Source: Bacillota bacterium
GTDB taxonomy: Bacteria; Bacillota; Clostridia; Acetivibrionales; DTU013
Length of the DNA: 64,000 bases
Direction of reading: 5' to 3'
NCBI GenBank assembly: GCA_023412915.1
Contig: JAEZRE010000015.1
Span: 1 to 64,000, forward strand
The position numbers and the translations under genes were made by a program. Position 1 is the first letter of the stretch. Every line of letters starts with the position of its first letter. The notes beneath the pieces were generated by a model. That model did not search any database and had not been told where the DNA came from. It saw only the letters and a program-made list of their open reading frames with translations. Shown here piece by piece: positions 59,919-64,000 of this stretch.

Positions 59919-61211
59919 ATGGATAGTATTCTTCAAAGCCTGATACTGCATATCACGCAGTTGATCCAGGTTGTTGTTTTTGTGTTCGGATGTTATTTTT
60001 TCGGCGTTTCCATCTTTGGCTGGGTAAAGAAGAAAGATAACAGGGCGGAGGTTGAACCGGTCAAAAGGTTTGCCATCGTAATAGCCGCACATAACGAGGA
60101 ACTGGTGATCGGTCACGTGATCGACAGCCTGCGCGGACAGAATTACCCGCGCAAGCTATTCGACATCTTCGTGGTGGCGGACAACTGCAAGGACAGGACG
60201 GCCAATGTCGCCAGAAAACACGGAGCAATAGTGTACAAGCGTTTCGACAGCATCAATACCGGAAAAGGGCATGCGCTTGAATGGATTTTCACGAAAATAT
60301 ATGAAATGAGCGATAAATACGACGTCATAACTGTTTTCGACGCGGACAACCTCGTTTCGTCGAATTACCTGTACGAGATGAACAGGCAGCTATGCAAGGG
60401 GCATACGGTAGTACAGGGTTACATAGACAGCAAGAATCCCTTCGACTCCTGGATAACCTGCTCCTACTCGATCGCCTTCTGGCTTTCGAACAGGACCTTC
60501 CAGCTTCCGCGGTACAATCTCGGCCTGAGCTGCGGGCTTTGCGGCACGGGCTTCTGTGTAGACATCTCCGTATTGAAAAAAATCGGATGGGGCGCAACCT
60601 GCCTGACGGAAGACCTTGAATTCACAATGAAGCTGGCACTGAACGGAATGAAGGTGGCATGGGCGCATGAAGCCATAGTATACGATGAAAAGCCCCTGAC
60701 GCTCATGCAATCCTGGCGGCAGCGCAAGAGGTGGATGCAGGGCCACGCAGACTGCGCGTCAAGATACCTGGGGCCGCTTCTGAAAAGAGCTTTCAGGGAG
60801 GGTGACCTTGCCGCGTTCGACTGCGCTGTCTACCTGTTCCAGCCTATCAGATTCATATTTATAGGTTTGATCTCGGTTATGCTGTGGGTGCAGTCCTTCT
60901 ACCCGCAGGCTCCGTTCTATACGCTTCAGTACGTTTTCCCAACCGCGGTCTGGTACGTATTCGTCGTTCTCCAGTTCCTCTACGGGCCGCTTGTGATCCT
61001 GGCGGAGAACAAGTTCGAGCTCAAGGTGCTGCTGGCTTTTATCATATACCCGTTCTACTGCCTTACCTGGGTGCCCATAACAATACAGGGCTTCATGAGC
61101 AGGGACAACAAGGTGTGGAACCATACGAAGCATACGCGCGAAATAACGATACAAGAGCTGGAAAAGGTCCAGAACCCGCTCAAGACCTCCGAGGCGTCGA
61201 GGTACCAGTAG
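59919..61211 (+). CDS. Membrane glycosyltransferase family 2
   Basis: 430 residues: an N-terminal membrane helix (about 8-32), a GT-A domain and C-terminal helices (about 310-400). The GT-A signatures are FAIVIAAHNEELVIGHVIDS, the metal-binding VITVFDADN, the acceptor-site Asp in CLTEDLEFTMKL and the QRKRWMQGH (QxxRW) motif of processive enzymes. These point to synthesis of a surface polysaccharide (cellulose/hyaluronan-synthase-like fold), product unknown. The ATG follows AGGAGG by 6 bp; the upstream frame is discarded. It is transcribed divergently from the GH15 gene across a gap of about 100 bp. Confidence 0.9.
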   Translation: MDSILQSLILHITQLIQVVVFVFGCYFFGVSIFGWVKKKDNRAEVEPVKRFAIVIAAHNEELVIGHVIDSLRGQNYPRKLFDIFVVADNCKDRTANVARKHGAIVYKRFDSINTGKGHALEWIFTKIYEMSDKYDVITVFDADNLVSSNYLYEMNRQLCKGHTVVQGYIDSKNPFDSWITCSYSIAFWLSNRTFQLPRYNLGLSCGLCGTGFCVDISVLKKIGWGATCLTEDLEFTMKLALNGMKVAWAHEAIVYDEKPLTLMQSWRQRKRWMQGHADCASRYLGPLLKRAFREGDLAAFDCAVYLFQPIRFIFIGLISVMLWVQSFYPQAPFYTLQYVFPTAVWYVFVVLQFLYGPLVILAENKFELKVLLAFIIYPFYCLTWVPITIQGFMSRDNKVWNHTKHTREITIQELEKVQNPLKTSEASRYQ

Positions 61212-61277
61212 GGCTGAAAGCGCTGAATATATGGAACTGTAAAAGTCAGGTTTCACCACTCAGCGCTCAGGCTGCCG

Positions 61278-61694
61278 CTAACGAACGTCAAAGATGTTCT
61301 TGAGCCTTTCTTTTCTGATATTTCGGTATACTTCGAAATCAGAATCTATTGTTATGATCTCATCTATTTTTTCGAGCTCTGAAATCACTATCAGCGTAGC
61401 GTCTGCAAAATCCATGGGGACATCGGAGTACTTTTGTGAAAGCTCTATTAACCTTGATATATGATCGAGGCTAAGTTCGGGTATTTCAAGGGCGCCTCTT
61501 CCTATCCACCTGAGAAAATCCGTCCGGACCTGTACATTGAAGTCCAGCATGTACGATACTTCGGTAATAACTGCCCAAGTGGTCACAAGCCTGCCCTCAT
61601 ATTTTTGCATGAATTTGAGTATCCGCTCATGATAATTGTCGCTTTTGTCAAATAAAGCAATCAGCGGGCCAGCATCAACGAGACATTTTCTCAT
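61278..61694 (-). CDS. PIN-domain toxin, VapC-like
   Basis: 138 residues with the PIN acidic residues: RKCLVDAGPLIALFDKSD at the N-terminus, ITEVSYMLDF with Glu, VPMDFADATLIVISE and DEIITIDSDFEVYR. VapC toxins cleave RNA (often tRNA). The start at 61694 overlaps the end of the antitoxin gene by 20 bp; the frame beyond it is within that gene. The pair is separated by nothing else, so it is a type II toxin-antitoxin module. Confidence 0.9.
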   Translation of the reverse strand: MRKCLVDAGPLIALFDKSDNYHERILKFMQKYEGRLVTTWAVITEVSYMLDFNVQVRTDFLRWIGRGALEIPELSLDHISRLIELSQKYSDVPMDFADATLIVISELEKIDEIITIDSDFEVYRNIRKERLKNIFDVR

Positions 61695-61923
61695 GGACTT
61701 TTTCCCTGACTTTCTTTTTATAATCCTTTGAAAGAGTACCGTCCTCACTACCGTATTTACCGAACAGATCCTCTCCCAGTCTATACGGTTGCTTCGTTTT
61801 TTCGATATTGACGATATATTCCTCGAGCGCTTCTTTGATAATATCGGTCTTTGTCAGGTTTTCACTTTTAGATACGGACTCAAGCTTTTCTTCAAGTTCT
61901 TTCGGTAATCTCACGCTTATCAT
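61675..61923 (-). CDS. Ribbon-helix-helix antitoxin
   Basis: 82 residues. The N-terminal RHH segment ISVRLPKELEEKLESVSKSE and LTKTDIIKEALEEYI bind DNA as a dimer. The basic C-terminus (LSKDYKKKVREKVHEKMSR) probably wraps the toxin. The ATG at 61923 follows GGCGGTGATGAT and lies about 16 nt from the predicted transcription start. A perfect dyad over the -10 (61936-61956) is its likely operator. Confidence 0.88.
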   Translation of the reverse strand: MISVRLPKELEEKLESVSKSENLTKTDIIKEALEEYIVNIEKTKQPYRLGEDLFGKYGSEDGTLSKDYKKKVREKVHEKMSR

Positions 61924-61935
61924 ATCATCACCGCC

Positions 61936-61974
61936 TGTAATACATATTGTATTACAAAAGGCTGCTTTTGTCAA
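61936..61974 (-). promoter_or_regulatory. Toxin-antitoxin promoter with overlapping operator
   Basis: On the minus strand TTGACA (61969-61974) and TACAAT (61946-61951) are 17 bp apart. A perfect 9-bp dyad, TGTAATACA and TGTATTACA around TAT (61936-61956), covers the -10. This is the usual layout for antitoxin autoregulation. Confidence 0.85.
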
Positions 61975-62097
61975 CCATATCCAGGTAGGGTCGGCATGAG
62001 GCGCCGATCCTGTCCGAATAGTTACCCGAACGCATCAAGCGATTAAACTTAATGATTAAAACTTTCGATTCAAAAGCTTAGTATGGAAAGTAAAGAA

Positions 62098-62187
62098 TTA
62101 AACATTGAAGCAGATAGCAATAATACCGGCAATTCCAAGTAATATAAACAGACAGCCGATAAAGAGTATCCCTTTTACCATAAGCAT
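62098..62187 (-). CDS. Possible 29-residue membrane peptide
   Basis: A minus-strand frame encodes MLMVKGILFIGCLFILLGIA followed by GIIAICFNV, a plausible single membrane helix. No convincing ribosome site precedes it, and the terminator of clpC lies between it and clpC, so expression is doubtful. The rest of the 61975-62257 gap shows nothing else. Confidence 0.25.
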   Translation of the reverse strand: MLMVKGILFIGCLFILLGIAGIIAICFNV

Positions 62188-62194
62188 CGGAGTA

Positions 62195-62232
62195 AAATTG
62201 AAAACAGCAGACGATTATCAACTCGTCTGCTG
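62195..62232 (-). terminator. Terminator after clpC
   Basis: CAGCAGACGA (62205-62214) pairs with TCGTCTGCTG (62223-62232). On the minus strand TTTTCAATTTTAC follows. It lies about 26 bp past the clpC stop. Confidence 0.85.
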
Positions 62233-62257
62233 CTTCTATTTAAATAAAAAGTTCGTT

Positions 62258-64000
62258 TCACTTCGCTGCTTTTCCCGCTTTTACCGGAACCTTCACCGGT
62301 TTTTTAACCTCGAATTCCAGTTTGTCATCTATGAGCGTTACGCTTACCGAATCTCCGGGTTTCACGGAGCCGTCGAGCATCTTCTCTGCGAGCTGGTCCT
62401 CCACCATGCTCTGGATGGAGCGTCTGAGCGGCCTTGCTCCGAATACCGGGTCGTAGCCCTTTTTCGCAAGATGCGCCTTGGCTTCGTCGCTTACCTCGAG
62501 CTTGATGTCGTTCTGGGCGAGCCGTTTTACAAGCACCTGCAGCATTATTCCCACGATACTCCTGATATTCTCTTCGTCGAGAGGATGGAATACTATGATG
62601 TCGTCCACCCTGTTCAGGAATTCGGGCCTGAAGGATTTCTTGAGTTCGCCCATGACATTGTTCTTCATTTCCTCATAGTTCCTTGAGGCGTCTTCATTGA
62701 CAATGAAGCCGAGCCGCTTGGGTTCGGTGATCATCCTGCCGCCTATATTGGAGGTCATTATGATGACTGTGTTCCTGAAATCAACCACACGCCCCTGCGA
62801 ATCCGTCAGACGCCCGTCGTCAAGAATCTGCAGCAGTATGTTGAACACATCCGGGTGCGCTTTCTCTATTTCATCGAACAGCAGTACCGAATATGGCTTC
62901 CTTCTTACCTTTTCGGTAAGCTGGCCGCCCTCTTCGTAACCGACGTAGCCCGGAGGCGAACCGACCAGCCTGGATACGGCGAATTTCTCCATATATTCCG
63001 ACATGTCGATTCTGATCATGGAATTCTCATTGCCGAAAAGCGCTTCAGCCAACGCTTTGCTGAGCTCCGTCTTGCCCACTCCCGTAGGTCCGAGGAATAT
63101 GAACGAGCCGATCGGCCTCTTCGGGTCCTTCAAGCCGACGCGCCCTCTTCTGATAGCCTTGGCCACGGCTTTTACGGCCTCTTCCTGTCCTATGACCCTT
63201 TCATGCAGTACGTTTTCCATATTCATAAGCCTTTCCGACTCTTCCTCGGCAAGGCGTTTTACCGGTATCCCGGTCCAGCTGGACACTACGTCCGCGATCT
63301 CATCTTCGGTAACGGTGTCCGTCCTGATCTGGTTTTTCTGGTACCAGTCGCCCTTTATTCTATCGTATTCCGCCTTGAGGTTCTGCTCCTGATCCCTGAT
63401 ACCCGCTGCTTTCTCGAACTCTTGGGACCTGATCGCATCCTCCTTTTCCTTGGCGAGCTTTTCGATCCTCTCCTCCAGCTTCTTGATATCCGGGGGCGCT
63501 GTGAATGCCTTGAGCCTGACTTTTGAGGCCGCCTCGTCTATAAGGTCTATGGCCTTGTCAGGAAGGAACCTGTCGGAAATATACCTCGATGACAGCTTTG
63601 TCGCCGCTTCCAGAGCGTCATCCGTGATTTTTACGCCGTGGTGCGCTTCATATTTGTCGCGGATGCCCTTCAGTATTTCAACGGTTTCCTCCTGCGACGG
63701 CTCTCCCACGGTGATCGGCTGGAACCTGCGTTCGAGCGCGGCATCCTTCTCGACGTATTTTCTGTATTCATTCAAAGTGGTTGCGCCTATCACCTGTATC
63801 TCGCCTCTTGAGAGCGCCGGCTTCAATATGTTGGACGCATCTATCGCGCCTTCGGCGGCTCCGGCGCCTATAATCGTGTGCATTTCATCTATGAAAAGAA
63901 TGACGTTTCCCGCCTTGCGCACCTCATCCATGGCTTTTTTCAGCCTTTCCTCGAATTCGCCGCGATATTTCGCCCCCGCCACCATCGACGACAGGTCCAG
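62258..64000 (-). CDS. clpC: ClpC ATPase, C-terminal part (cut by window edge)
   Basis: The last 580 residues of a Clp/Hsp100 AAA+ unfoldase that feeds ClpP. The frame is open to the window edge. The visible part covers the end of AAA-1 (GAKYRGEFEERLKKA, Walker B VILFIDEMHTIIGAG). A UVR/M domain follows (EKEDAIRSQEFEKAAGIRDQ), identifying ClpC and not ClpA, ClpB or ClpE. AAA-2 then follows (FLGPTGVGKTELSKALAE, VLLFDEIEKAHPDVFN), ending in a short Lys-rich tail. ClpC is usually encoded with ctsR, mcsA and mcsB upstream, which would lie beyond 64000. Confidence 0.95.
   Translation of the reverse strand: MDLSSMVAGAKYRGEFEERLKKAMDEVRKAGNVILFIDEMHTIIGAGAAEGAIDASNILKPALSRGEIQVIGATTLNEYRKYVEKDAALERRFQPITVGEPSQEETVEILKGIRDKYEAHHGVKITDDALEAATKLSSRYISDRFLPDKAIDLIDEAASKVRLKAFTAPPDIKKLEERIEKLAKEKEDAIRSQEFEKAAGIRDQEQNLKAEYDRIKGDWYQKNQIRTDTVTEDEIADVVSSWTGIPVKRLAEEESERLMNMENVLHERVIGQEEAVKAVAKAIRRGRVGLKDPKRPIGSFIFLGPTGVGKTELSKALAEALFGNENSMIRIDMSEYMEKFAVSRLVGSPPGYVGYEEGGQLTEKVRRKPYSVLLFDEIEKAHPDVFNILLQILDDGRLTDSQGRVVDFRNTVIIMTSNIGGRMITEPKRLGFIVNEDASRNYEEMKNNVMGELKKSFRPEFLNRVDDIIVFHPLDEENIRSIVGIMLQVLVKRLAQNDIKLEVSDEAKAHLAKKGYDPVFGARPLRRSIQSMVEDQLAEKMLDGSVKPGDSVSVTLIDDKLEFEVKKPVKVPVKAGKAAK

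Noticed and set aside
1..64000. tRNA or rRNA genes, CRISPR arrays
   Set aside because: No cloverleaf with a GGTTCGAATCC-type T-arm, no rRNA-like blocks and no regularly spaced direct repeats were seen on either strand.

Overview
The window looks like a chromosomal segment of an anaerobic, endospore-forming member of the Clostridia (Firmicutes). Sporulation and germination genes are present (SpoIIR, a GerMN lipoprotein, the cortex hydrolase SleB). Other signs are S-layer homology surface proteins, strong AGGAGG-type ribosome sites, TTG and GTG starts, T-box and ydaO-type leaders, and a thioredoxin-reductase-like flavoprotein without NADPH motifs. Gene content and order suggest a relative of the Ruminiclostridium/Acetivibrio group, but this is inferred from memory of families and not from a search.

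Layout. 1-9.7 kb, almost all on the minus strand: a probable greA-lysS-J-like membrane protein-rsbV-rsbW-sigB-ATPase unit joining housekeeping genes to a partner-switching sigma circuit, then guaB, spoIIR and a tetR-membrane protein pair. 9.8-18 kb: pyrG, a secreted S41 protease and two secreted SLH proteins. 18-26 kb: a glycoside hydrolase converging on a GH1 beta-glucosidase, then a ddl-murI-ywiB-argS cluster. 26-31 kb: an MFS transporter next to an esterase remnant, a GerMN lipoprotein, an ArsR regulator, a ykuK-like gene behind a possible attenuator, and the flavoprotein reductase. 31-34 kb: five small plus-strand genes, several hydrophobic, leading into sleB. 34-41 kb: tex, a HAD phosphatase with glycerol-1-phosphate dehydrogenase, a 46-codon gene, uvsE, and a peptidoglycan-binding exported protein behind a probable c-di-AMP riboswitch. 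41-46 kb: a pseudouridine synthase, an autoregulated GntR-ABC operon and a CAP-domain protein. 46-64 kb: a proS / ispF / ispD / yacL / carD / radA / clpC backbone in familiar clostridial order but interrupted by accessory genes (natAB, a WYL regulator with a flavin-binding protein, GH15, a glycosyltransferase, an RHH-PIN toxin-antitoxin pair). clpC runs off the right edge.

The least explained feature is a pair of dispersed nested hairpin elements (29785-29977 and 48621-48798). They share a core, but their outer arms differ in sequence while remaining self-complementary, and one inner-stem change is matched on both arms. Other points of note are a peptide-plus-terminator leader before ykuK, a second inverted repeat between the proS T-box and its start codon, an inverted and divergent ispF, and an RsbW that lacks the usual ATP-site asparagine. 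No tRNA, rRNA, CRISPR array or intact transposase gene was seen.
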